This document shows, one piece after another, positions 35,403-46,620 of a DNA stretch of 64,000 bases. Position numbers and translations under genes: made by a program. Numbering within the stretch: the stretch's first letter is position 1; the number at the start of each line of letters is the position of its first letter. The notes beneath the pieces were generated by a model. The model had not been told where the DNA came from and searched no databases. It was given only the letters and a program-made list of their open reading frames with translations. This stretch comes from Eurosta solidaginis (Eukaryota > Arthropoda > Insecta > Diptera > Tephritidae), in assembly GCF_040869045.1 (NCBI RefSeq), contig NC_090323.1, positions 151,052,426 to 151,116,425 of the forward strand, read 5' to 3'.

Positions 35403-38400
35403 TTCCGCCCACCTCGTCCTGTGCGACGAAACACTTATCCGCCCACCATAGGCGTCATACGCGGCTCATCCATGGGAAGCGTTACTAGTTTTGAAACTGC
35501 TCTTTTTATAGTTGCTGATTTGGTACGTACAGTTGCAACTCTTACATGAGAATCTCCACCAGGGTGTAATTGGATAACCCGACCCAAAAGTCATTGAGTA
35601 GGGGGTGCCCATTCGTCGCGTAAAAGAACCAGGTCACCTATCTTCAAATTTTTTTGCGATTGCTGCCACTTATTTCGAATCTGAAGCTCTCTCAAATACT
35701 CGGCACTCCAGCGCTGCCAAAAATGTTGTTTTATTTATTGTATTTGGCTCCAACGGGTTAGCCTGGAAGCCTTGATGTCAAGTAAGCTTGGCTGGGGTGG
35801 TGTTATCAAGGGACCTCCATTCAACAAATGTGCAGGTGTAATCGCCGTGATGTCGTCCGGATCATTGGAGAGAGGGGTCAGTGGTCCCGAATTGAGTACA
35901 GTCTCTAACTCTTTTAGCACTGTATAGAATTCTTCGAATGTCAATGTTGCTTCGCCGACAACGCGTTTAAGATGGTGCTTCATGCTTTTTATTCCTGCCT
36001 CCCATATACCTCCAAAATTGGGTGACCCGGGAGGAATAAAGTGCCAAGAGACTCCTCTAACGGATCCGTAATGCGCACCTGCCTCTAACTGATTTCGATT
36101 TGAGCGATGTCGTCTTTCAACACGGTGTTTTCTCCTACAAATGTTGTAGCACAGTCGCTGTATATATCGGAGCTGTAGTTTCGAACCGCAAAGAAGCGAC
36201 GTAGTGCCAACAAAAACATGTTTGTAGTAAGGTCGCTTACAAGCTCGAGATGGATAGCTCGAGTACTGAAACATACGAATAGCGCAATGTATGCCTTGTG
36301 CGCTTAATGCCCCCTGCCTTTTGAAGTGCGAACCCTATATGGGCCTCCATAATCTATACCGCAATGTGAAAATGGTTTGGCCGGATTACAACGGGCTGCG
36401 GGCAAAGCCCCCATGATTTGGCTTGCAGGTTGGCAACGATAGCGAAAGCATTTTATGCAGCGGTTTATGTATTTCTTGATGGATAATCGCACTTCAATAG
36501 GCCAGAACCGACGCCAAATAAAGTTCAGCGTCGTCTGAACCCCGCCGTGCAACGTACACTCATGTGCATGGGCTATAAGCAGCGCAGTCAATTTATCATC
36601 TTTTGGTAATATAATGGGAAATCGTTCGGCTTCTGATAAGAAGGCATGCTTGAGGCGTCCATTAACTCGTAAAATGTCGTCATTCCCAATTGTTGGGTTG
36701 ACCCTTCGCAGCTTACTTGTAGTCGAGAGGGGTTTACCTTGACGTAGACAAGAGATCTCATTAAAAAAAGGAACATTTTGAACGTACCTGAGCCATAAAT
36801 TAAGGGCAGCCGCTCGTTCTGATGCAGTACACCAATTCTCCGTAGCATGTGGTAAGTTCAGCCTTGCAGCTAGAAATCTTCGACACCAGGCTGTCACCGC
36901 GAAGAGTTTGTTGATATTTGAATATTTCGCCAGCAGACGCTCTCGTAGCGGCTCAGTGATGTTAGTGGTCATGACGGCAAGTGCAGCCGTGTTTGATGTA
37001 GCACTTAACGTAGGTTGAGTTGGCCAGTCTCCCTCGGCGCTAGTCAGCCAAGACGGACCCGACCACCATATATTAAGATCGGTAATATCAGATGGCATAA
37101 CTGCTCTAGTTGCGACATCAGCTGGATTACACTTCGTTGATACATATCTCCACGCAGATGCTGATGTTACTTCCTGTATTTGAACCAAGCGATTCGCTAG
37201 ATACTGTCGGTGTTGACCTGAATTAGAGCGAATCCAACTCAGCGTCGTTTTCTAGTCTGACCAGCAATATATTTGTGCCTTGTCGATTTTAAGGGCATCT
37301 TCCATCTTAGCAGCAAGCTTAGAAGCTAAAACCGCTGCGTTTAGCTCAAGGCGTGGAATAGTTATCTTTTTGAGTGGCGATACCTTAGTTTTAGCCATCA
37401 AGATTGACACGTGTACAGTTCCGTCCGCCTCGATCACTCGTAAGTAGCACACCGCGGCGTAGGCTGATTTTGATGCATCCGCAAAAATGTGCAATTGACG
37501 GTTGAGTGTATTGGTTGATTTGTGAACCCATCGTTCAATCTTGATTGACTCGAGGCAGGGGAGCTCATCTCGAAACCATCTCCATTTTTCCTGATGTGGG
37601 TTTGGAATAGGATCATCCCATTCGCACCCAAGTACCCAGAGCTCTTGAAATATAATTTTGCCTACAATGATGACTGGTGCTAAGAGGCCCAGTGGATCGT
37701 ATGTTCTTGCGATATCAGATAGCTGTTGGCGTTTGTAATGGGTCCTGTGTACGAGGTACGCGATATTTTGTATTCGATGGTATCTGACATGCATTTCCAA
37801 AAAATACCCAATACCTTGGTTTCTTTGTCCAATGCTAAGCTACAGTATGCTTCAGACGATGCTTGAGTATCTGAACTGATCCTTTGCAGAAATTCCGTGG
37901 AGTTGGAATTCCATTTCCGTAGAGAAAACCCTCCACCGCGCAGGAGTTCTTGAAGTTCGTGTTTCAAATGTTACCGCCTCTGTCACGGTGTCAGCGCCGT
38001 GCAAGCAATCGTCCATGTAGAATGATTCGCGTAAAATTTGCGAGGCGCGGGGATATGTCGCTTCTTCTTCCATTGCAAGAGTATGGAGAACTTTGATCGT
38101 TAAGTATGGGGAGCAATTAAGTCCATATGTCACGGTAAGTAGTCGAAATACTTGGGGTTGGCGCTCTGCATTGAACCAATAAATACGCTGCATATCTACG
38201 TCTTCCTCACACACCTTGATTTGTCGGTAGCACTTCTCAATATCGGACATGAAAGCAATTCGGTGCAAACGCCACTTGATGAGGAGTGAGGCTAAATCAG
38301 TTTGTAATTTCGGGCCTATATGCAAGCAGTCATTCAATGACACACCAGTGCTATACTTTCGTGACGCGTTGAACACTGTTCGCAGCTTTGTTGTTGAGCT

Positions 38401-40596
38401 TGATGCTTTATATACTCCATGGTGAGGAATGTAGCAAGTTGGGTTTGGTTCAGCACTCTCTAATACAGGCTGCATGTGGCCGAGCGAGATGTACTCATCC
38501 ATGAACTGTTCGTATAATGTTTTCATATTAGGATCGCGGTGAAGACGACTTTGTTGATACTTGAATAGTCTTAGCGCATCTTGTTTCGGTTCTCCCAATG
38601 CTGATAAGTCGGCAGATAATTTGAAAGGATAGCGCACTGAAAAACGTCCAGTGTCATCGCATTGTGTGGTCTTTGCACAGTACGCCTCGCAATACAATTC
38701 GTCCATTGTCATTGGAGGTGGTGATGCTAAGTCGTCATGCTGGTTGAAGGTCCACATCTGCTTAACCAATTCGTTTAGCTCAACAGAAGTGTTCGTACAC
38801 CACTTCGCTTGCAAATGTTTCTGTGTGTTAGAACCTATAGGTCCGTAGACAATCCATCCCAGATGTGTATTTTGTGCTATAGGTGCGTTATTAGTCGACC
38901 GTTTTAGGCCACTGTACAATAGGGAACCATAGCTGTCAGCGCCCACCACTACGTCTACTCTTCCAGGTTCAGCGAAAGTTGGATCTGCTTATTTAAGATC
39001 GCAAAACTCACTGACTGCGGGACGATTGATCGACGATGTAGGGATCATGTGCCCTAATCGTGGTAAAATCAGTGCGATGCATTTGATATGAAAATCAAGC
39101 TCTATTAAAGAGCGAAAAGTGAACTCAACGAGCCCTTTCGACGTGCCGACAGGTACCCTACCTATGCCTGTAATAGGCACAGCCACCGAGGTTCGAGGCA
39201 AGCGTAATTGTTGAGCCGCGAACTCACTGATGAAAGTTGCCTGTGATCCGGGATCAAGTAATGCACGTAGCTTGAGGAAGTGACCGCTCGGTGATTCAAC
39301 TCCGATTAGTGCAGTTGCAAGCAAAACGTTGGGTAGATTTTCTGATGAGGGCGGCGAAGCCGGTGGCAGTCGATGATGATTCACCAGCACCGTTTTGCCG
39401 TTGAAGAAATCGTGAAGGAAAGTGTGGTGCTTTGCATGACACTCCTTGCAAGTGTATTTTGATGTACAGCTAGTCAGGGCATGTGCTCCCCTCAAGCAAT
39501 TTTCGCACAGGTTATGGTTGCGAACTAGATTTATTTTCGCTCTCGGTTGGAGTTTACGAAAAGCTAAACAAGCCGGAAGTGCATGCTTTTCCGAACAACA
39601 TACACACTGATTGAGGCTAGTTTGGTGACTGCGGACAAAGTTCGATGTCCTTAATGATGCACCATTAGGTTTTGCTGATGACGAACAATTCAGTTTTTCT
39701 GGAGCATTGGCTGCCTCTAGGCCTTGAACGCGGCCTTGTAAAAACCTCTTGAGGTCGTCATAAGTCGGAACTGTATCGGAAGCACCTAGCGAGATCTCCC
39801 AGTCCTTCACTGTTTTTGCATCGAGCTTCTCGGTGATGTGAAATACAAACCAGTCGTCCCATTGTTCAGTAGGCCGGCCAAGCTGAATTAGTGCCCGAAA
39901 GGTTCCGTTGACTACATCGAGAATGTTACGTGTCTGAGAAGCGGACTCTGAATTAATTTTCGGAAGGTTAGCGATGGCACGTAGGTGACATTTAATGAGG
40001 CTACGTGTGCTGTCATAGCGCTGAGTTAACAATTCCCAAGCTATTTGAAAGTTATGCTCTGTTACTGGGATATTGCGGACCAGATGTTCGGCGTCGCCCT
40101 ACAAGCTGGCCTTAAGATAATGTAGGCGCTGCACGTCCGACAGTGACTTTTCCTTAACGATGCATGTCTCAAACAGATCTTTAAAATTTAACCAATGTTG
40201 AAGGTTGCCATCAAATTTGGGCAGCTCAATTTTTGGTAGAGTGACATTTGGCTGATGAATTGCGCCAGTAGTCAAAGAGTTGGAGCTGCTGGGTGGTTTG
40301 TTAGATAAATTTGATATATCGTCGTTGAGTTCGCCCATCGCTTCACAATAAGCGCTCGCCACGGCAATGAATCGGCTTTCGCTTAATGCGTTGCGACGGC
40401 TTTCCATGTTGTCAGACGTTTCTTCCATATTCGCTACATCATCTCTGGCCTGAGAATAACGATTCCAATAATCTTGCAGTAACGCTTTTCGAGCACAGAA
40501 ATATCCATAGGTTTTCTTTTGCTTAGCAGTTTTGCGGGTGTTTATTAAAAAATTAGAAATTAATTTTGCCACGTTTTCCTCGCGTTCAAATGCCAT
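35403..40596 (-). pseudogene. BEL-1 gag-pol, broken
   Basis: Read right to left. Gag starts at the ATG at 40596 and shows the PKIELPKFDG motif of BEL gag; a TAG near 40099 interrupts it in frame. Cys/His clusters (CVCCSEKH, CENCLRGAHALTSC, CKECHAKHH) and the protease LLDPGSQATF follow in 38989-40032. A TAA then precedes the RT frame 37852-38949, which keeps YMDD at 38008-38019. A frameshift near 37960 leads to the region with YDPLGLLAP and RNase H-like FADASKSAYAA. A TAG near 37252 precedes the integrase zinc part (HGGVQTTLNF, CIKCFRYR). Integrase core and the C-terminal segment with FIPPGSPNFGGIWEAG are spread over frames down to about 35735. At least three in-frame stops and two or more frameshifts. 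Confidence 0.85.
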
Positions 40597-40786
40597 TTTT
40601 TGGTGATTGTAGATGGTTATATGTACAAAAAGTATTACCTACATTGCAAAAAAGGTGGCGTGATTAAACGGCAATTGTAAAACCAATCGTAAATCTACTC
40701 GGTACGCGAAAAAAAGTGAAGTGATTAAATTAATTCTGAGGTTATGATACCACTATGAAAAATTCCAAATTTGCGCAGAGTCCGGT

Positions 40787-40804
40787 TCCCCGCAAGGGTT
40801 GCCA
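40787..40804 (-). promoter_or_regulatory. BEL-1 candidate primer-binding site
   Basis: Reading away from the 5' LTR on the minus strand, TGGCAACCCTTGCGGGG starts three bases after the LTR end. It begins TGG as tRNA-primed sites do; I do not assign the tRNA. Confidence 0.5.
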
Positions 40805-40807
40805 AAA

Positions 40808-41131
40808 TGTTATAGCTGATGCTCGGAAACAATGATTGTTCTCCAGCTAAATGTATTTTGTCTTCCAACTAATCTTAATTACACCGCAATAACTTTATAT
40901 GTATATATACTCGTTTATTTAGCAAAAAAGAAATATGCAAAAATGAAAACGTGCTCACCGTAGTGAAGTGATAAATTCAATAACAAAGATTATTCTTATG
41001 AACGAACATAACGAGAAAGCAAAATGTCAAATATAACTCGGTATACAATTTCAGTGTTGGAGAGTGATGATGAGTTAGAGATTACACTGGGTAACCGGTT
41101 GACGATTCCGAGTAGTAGATTGTTCTAAACA
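40808..41131 (-). repeat. BEL-1 5' LTR (right copy)
   Basis: 324 bp, paired with 35079-35402. The primer-like site lies just left of it, fixing it as the 5' LTR on the minus strand. Confidence 0.92.
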
Positions 41132-44100
41132 ACCCGGTATCGGACAATATTTTGAAGTGCAGGAAGAGATACCACAGGAGAGTACAAAAGCGTAGACTAC
41201 TGAAAGCCACCACGTTAACGCTTACAGAGGATGAAAGGCCCTCGTAAAGGCTAAGATTAGGGATAGTTTTCTCGTGGGGTTGTTGGACTCGGGAGCCAAC
41301 GTCTCCATCTTAGGGAAAAATGGATTAGAATTGCTAGAGAACAACGGCTTCGATTATCAGCCCTTACATGCGTTCGTATACACCGCGAGCGGCAACAAGC
41401 AAAAAATTTTAGGCTCAGTATCTCTACCGGTCACCTTCAAAAATACCACAAAGGTTATTCGTTTTTACCTTGTTCCCTCATTGCTCCAAGAAGCGAAATA
41501 TTCCCAAGCGTGGAGTGCATAGATATTAGACTTGAAAAGGAAGAGGAACTTAACCTCCATGAATTGTCACCAGACCGGAAATTAGAATTGCAAAAGGTCA
41601 TCGAGACGTTTCCTTCGTACGAGAAGTTAGGCCTAGGGCAAACTAAATTAGTGGAGCATCACATCGACACCGGTGATGCCGTTCCCATAAAAAGCAAACA
41701 TTTCCCTCTTTCGCCACCGAGGCAAACCGAAGCTTTTAGCGAACTAAACAGGTTACTCGAATTAGGAGTTATAGAAGAATCAAACTCCCCGTGGCGTAGT
41801 CCTGTAGTACTGGTCCAGAAACCAGGTAAAGTTAGGCTGTGCATAGATTCGAGAAAGGTCAACGCGGTGACTAAGAAGGACTCATACCCCCTTCCTCATA
41901 TCAACGGCTTATTGAGCAGACTAAAGGATACGCATTTTATTAGTGGCATTGATCTGAAGGACGCGTTCTTCCAGATCAAATTGACAGAGTCCTACAAGGA
42001 AAAAACAGCATTCGCAGTTCCGGGGAGGCCTCTCTGCCACTTCAAGGTAATGCCATTTGGTCTGTGCAATGGACCGCAGACTATGAGTAGGCTGATGGAC
42101 AAGGCAATCCCTTCGCGTCTGCGAGAGAACGTCTTTGTCTACCTGGACGACCTGATGGTATGTAGCACTAATTTTGAAGATCACCTGAAGTTGCTGGCGG
42201 AAGTAGCAAAATGCTTAACCGAGGCAGGGCTGACAATAAACGTGAAGAAAAGCAAATTTTGTTAGAAGGAAATACGCTACTTAGGATACCTGATAGGCAG
42301 CGGGTGTTTGAAAGTGGATCCGGGAAAAGTAGAAGCAATGCAAAACTTCCCGATCCCTAAATCCCCTCGGCAAGTGCGTAGGTTTGTGGGCATGCCGAAT
42401 TAGTACAAGGCGTTTATTACCAATTTTGCTGACTTGGCAGGTCCCTTGACCGGCTGTCTCCGTAAGTCATCAGGCCCGTTCAAGCTTACCTCTGAAGCTA
42501 TAGAGGCATTCGAAAAACTAAAAGTAGCTTTGAGTTCCGCTCCTGTCTTGGCCAAACCAGACTTTTCCAAAGAATTCGTAATACAGTGCGACGCTTCCAA
42601 AATAGGTGTTGGCCGAGTGTTGTTCCAGGTCGATGACGAGGGCGCTGAGCATCCGATCGCGTTTGTGTCGAAAAAGCTGAACAATGCTCAACGCAATTAT
42701 ACGGTAACCGAGCTGGAACGTCTCGCCGCCATAATCAGCGTGAAGCGCTTCCGACCCTATGTTGAGGGATTACCGTTTCGGATTATCACGGACCACTCCA
42801 GTCTCAAGTGGTTAATGACTCAAAAGGACTTGAGCGGGAGGTTGGCGAGGTGGTCGCTCTTACTGCAAAGATACGATTTTAAAATGGAACATCGTAAGGG
42901 CACCCTGAATGTAGTACCCGATGCGCTTTCGCGGTTTGATGCGGATGATTTAACTTTCACTACCACACCCGGGGAAATAGATTTAGTCTCTCCCAAATTA
43001 AGCAGTAACGAATATTTAGACCTGATTCGGACCATCACCGAAAATGAGGAATCGCTTCCGGATTTACGAGTTGTGGACGGGGTAATTTTCAAAAGAATTA
43101 AATTTCGTAAGGGGGTGGAAGGGGAAGAAGACTCGCTGTGGCGATTATGGTTGCCGAAAGGGTTGACTGAGGAAGCATTGAGACTAGCGCATGACGCTAA
43201 CCGGAGTTACCATGGCGGGTGGCAGAAAACCTTAGAACGCGTTAGGCAGGAATACTTCTGGCCGCAGCAGGCTAAGGACGTCAGGGACTACGTCCAGCGT
43301 TGTGATACCTGCAAATTAGTAAAACCTACTAATCAGCAGTCGAGACCGCCTATAGAAAATACCTTTGCATCCGAAAGGCCATTTCAGCGATTATATTGCG
43401 ATTTCCTAGGGCCGTATCCGAGATCTAAGCGGCGCAATCAATTTCTTTTTATAGTATTAGACCATCTTTCAAAATACGTTTGGCTAAAGCCCATGCAGAG
43501 AGCCACCACTGTTAACGTTATAAATTACTTCGCTTCCGAAATTTTTCCAGCTGTAGGGGTCCCTGAATTTATTCACAGTGACAATGGTAAGCAGTTTATC
43601 TCGAAGGAAATTAACCAATTTTTTGCAAATTACGGGGTGACGCACGTGAGGACGGGGTTATATTCTCCCCAAGCAAACGCATCCGAGCGCGTTAGTAGAG
43701 AAATTGTTTCGAAGATTAGGATTTTCCTGAAAGATAAACCTGACCATACCGATTGGGATAAGCATATACCCGAGATTTTATCAGTTTTGATAAGTGATTT
43801 TCATACGGCGATTCAGTGCTCTCCATACTTTGCATTATATGGCCAAAATATGGTCCAACATGCCTCAACCTACAACATTTTAGAGAAACTCGGCAGCCTT
43901 CGGGAAGACCAGGTTACGGTAGTAAGCAGAACTGACAAGTTGACTAATATTCGTGAGCAGATCCGTAGAAATTTAGATCAGGCCAAGGATAGGGGAGTAG
44001 CCACCTATAACAAGCGATTTAGGCAAGTCAACTACAAGGAGGATCAGGAAGATTTTCGGAAAAACTTTGCCTTAAGTAACTTCAAACAGGGTATTAACGC

Positions 44101-44227
44101 CAAATTCCTGCCGAAATACCTTAAGTGTCGCGTGCTCAGAAAAATAGGCAATGCACTGTATGATCTCGAAGACCTAAACGCGAAATTGATAGGTCGCTTT
44201 CACGCTTCGGATATTCATCCGCAATGA
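41132..44227 (+). pseudogene. pol: Gypsy B pol (PR-RT-RNase H-IN), lightly broken
   Basis: Protease has LLDSGANVSI near 41283. RT starts in the frame at 41510; palm motifs include DLKDAFFQIKL, MPFGLCNGPQ and an intact catalytic YLDD at 42140-42151. A TAG at 42263 and a second near 42401 break the RT connection region, and a frame change separates protease from RT. From 42434 a 597-codon open frame covers RNase H (IQCDASKIG, TDHSSLKWL), the integrase zinc domain (HDANRSYHGG with CDTC), the core (CDFLGPYPRS; HSDNGKQF; SPQANASERV) and the tail ending at 44227. It is better preserved than Gypsy A pol. The 5' gag part lies left of BEL-1. Confidence 0.87.
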
Positions 44228-44673
44228 ACCAGAAAGAACATTTCTTTGCCAAATTGCAATTTGATCTTTTTTTATATCTACCTACCAATCGTACTTTTTT
44301 TGTCTGGGCGTTTTGGCGGTCGGGGACATCTCGCCCAGTATTCTCCCCGAGCACTGACCTCATAGGATGTTCACACGCGTACTCACCGAGGACCGTGAAC
44401 ACCCTGGTAGTCCACGCTTAGGTCGGACTAGCCTTTCGGAGTTTGGACGAGTTCTCCATATCAAAATGTCTACACCTTTTTTTTGCCTTTCTATGGGGGC
44501 GATAACCACTAGAAATCATCTTTCGGAGTTTTGACGTATTCTCCATAACAAATGTCTAATTGCCGAAAAGCCATTTTAAACTAGGAAACAGAATTAATTC
44601 CCAATTTGACTTAACCTTTTTTTTTTTGATGGACTTATGTTGCCCGGCTAGCTTCGTAGTAGGACTTTGAGAC
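44228..44673 (+). repeat. Gypsy B post-pol region with a ~87-bp direct repeat
   Basis: CTTTCGGAGTTT with ATTCTCCATA or GTTCTCCATA and AATGTCTA occurs at about 44432-44473 and 44519-44561. No env-like frame. TGCCCGGCT near 44641 also precedes the right LTR of Gypsy A (near 10075), marking the same relative position before an LTR. Confidence 0.5.
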
Positions 44674-45413
44674 TCTTATCTCAGGGGTGAGTCGCGCCCC
44701 ACGTTGATTGGCATCGGAGGCCCCTGGCAGTGGCTCCCACAGCGGATCCGGTTTCCTGTTCGCTTCATCGTCAGGTCTTCAAAGCGAATCAGGTTTGTTA
44801 CTGTCTGCTGTTATGGCCTACGGTTACGGTCCAATTGGGAGCGTTTTCGTGCGAACACACCTAGTGACTGGTGATGGAGCGAAAGTTGCGATACAAAAGT
44901 ATCGAAAAACAAGAAAGAAAGACCGGCGATCACTAACGAAAAAAAATTGCCATGAGTTTCCGGCCATGGAAAGTAGAAGAACGTGAAAAAATTTGCAAAA
45001 CGAAAAAAAGCAAAGTTAGCCATGTGTTTCCGGGCTTAAAACAAAGAAAAACTAAAGAGAAACATTAAATTATAAAGAGAAAAGCGACATTCACCGAAAA
45101 AGGGATGAGAAGCGACACATAAAGGCGACAGCAGTGAAAAACCACCAATACGGAATGGTAAAAGTGCTCCTACTAATTGCACACTGCTTGCCGTTTAACT
45201 GAACCCCACATGCTTATCAACCAACTAACCGGTCAGCGCATTGGCAAAAATAATTTTTGTGAATACTTTTTTTTTGGCGAAGCTTTTAGCTAATATCGAA
45301 CCGTTTGGAATCTTCCGTCTTTTGTTGCAATTTCCTGCGGACCAAAAAGGACATGTTGAACCAAGGAGGATTTTCCTGGGTTACATGAAACTTAGGTAGT
45401 GGGTGTGTGCGAC
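44674..45413 (+). repeat. Start of the Gypsy B 3' LTR
   Basis: TCTTATCTCAGGGGTGAG resembles the Gypsy A LTR start (TGTCAGGGGTGGG) and lies at the equivalent place after pol. TCTTAT is a plausible inverted partner of the LTR end ATAACA. The sequence is cut at 45413 by the BEL-2 LTR. Together with 59743-61254 this would give a long LTR like that of Gypsy A. This link is inference. Confidence 0.45.
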
Positions 45414-45691
45414 TGTTGACCAGTGAGTATATATATACTTGCCAGCGAATATACGAATACAGCGACTAAAATGCAAAAATGACCCGTTCGCGTTAAGATG
45501 ATGATTTGCAATGATTTATTGGAAAACAAATTATGTAGGTACAACCAAAACCATAAGTGAGATTAGGTGTGTGTGTGTGTGTGTATGAACATGTTTACAA
45601 AGAGTGCGTTTAGTATAAATTGAGAGTAGTTAGCAGCTACTTAATAAGTGTTTTTAATATTTGCTATAAATGCTATTAGGGTGATCCAACA
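45414..45691 (-). repeat. BEL-2 3' LTR
   Basis: On the minus strand it starts TGTTGGATCACCC and ends GGTCAACA, with TGTT/AACA ends. Immediately upstream in element sense is the purine-rich GGTTCCTTCAACGGGGTCGG. It includes a GT repeat at about 45567-45588. No partner LTR is found in the window. Confidence 0.6.
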
Positions 45692-45725
45692 TCCCGACCC
45701 CGTTGAAGGAACCCTCTTCAAGTTA

Positions 45726-45757
<32 letters not shown>

Positions 45758-46143
45758 GTTTTACGAGGAGGAAGCATCGAAAGCCTCATAGTCAGTGTGG
45801 GACTTTAACCGCACTAAACCTCCTACCGTCTGAGTACCATTTACCCCCCGGTACTACCGTCAAGTATTCCGTCGGGAGGTAGGTTGAGCACTAAGCTCTA
45901 CGTCTGTCGGGGTCACGTTGCTGTACTTAGATAGTGCCGCGGTATGGTTAACGCTGGGACTGACACGCCCTGCTTACTACCTGAATGTGCTTGACGCATA
46001 CCACTTCTACGAATATTTGCAAGCCTACCTTAACCACTGTGCATATAGTGCTTGTGGCATGCTTGTGCGTTCGACTACTTGTATTGTAGGGTTTTGTTTT
46101 TTACATATGTATATATGTGTAAATAAATTATATATGTATAAAT

Positions 46144-46179
<36 letters not shown>

Positions 46180-46620
46180 TTTTTTTCCACAATACGTAAC
46201 GGGGCTTTCCTCGTACTTCCACCGGTTGGAGAGGTCTTCTCTCCAATCCGAGTATAAACTCTGATTGCATGTGTGACGTTTACCCTCATACTCGTTGTTT
46301 CTACGGTTGGAGAGGCCTTGTCTCCAATCCGTAGGTTTGTTGTTGCGTGTATGTTGACTGCTTTTGGTCGCACGGTTGAAGAGGCCGTGTCTCCAATCCG
46401 TGCTTTATTCCTTCACCTGGGGCAGTATTCGAACGGTTGAAGAGGCCTTGTCTCCAATCCGTCGCCTGGTTTGCTATTATATTTACCTACATATATTACG
46501 GTATTTTCTTATGTTATCATTCTCACGCCGCTAATTGTACGGAGGCCTTGCATTCAATACGTGCTCAGCTCGATCCCCTCCACCTTAGCAATTTGTTATC
46601 CACCCACACAACTCGACTGT
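45758..46620 (-). ncRNA. LINE-1 3' UTR with hairpin array and internal A tract
   Basis: Four near-identical stem-loops lie at 46223-46250, 46304-46331, 46373-46400 and 46434-46461, with a degraded fifth at 46540-46561. Each has a 7-bp perfect stem (TTGGAGA/TCTCCAA), sometimes with one A in place of G, plus CGG/CCG at the base. Spacers of 33-53 bp are unrelated. On the 3' side an internal A tract (T run at 46149-46178) separates them from another ~390 bases before the terminal A tract. Confidence 0.65.

Larger units (their letters stand above)
35079..41131 (-). mobile_element. BEL-1: complete BEL/Pao element inside Gypsy B
   Basis: Two 324-bp LTRs (TGTT...AACA) enclose gag, protease, RT, RNase H and integrase on the minus strand. 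ACCC flanks it (35075-35078, 41132-41135), and Gypsy B coding resumes directly after. The LTRs differ at only about four positions, so insertion is recent, yet the coding region has several stops and frameshifts. Confidence 0.9.

Noticed and set aside
44674..44720. Gypsy A and Gypsy B as the same family
   Set aside because: Only the first bases of the LTR and scattered motifs agree; LTR ends, leader and protein sequence differ clearly, so they are relatives, not copies.
46149..46178. Internal A tract as the true 3' end of LINE-1
   Set aside because: The target duplication flanks 45731-51614, so the outer A tract is the end of this insertion.
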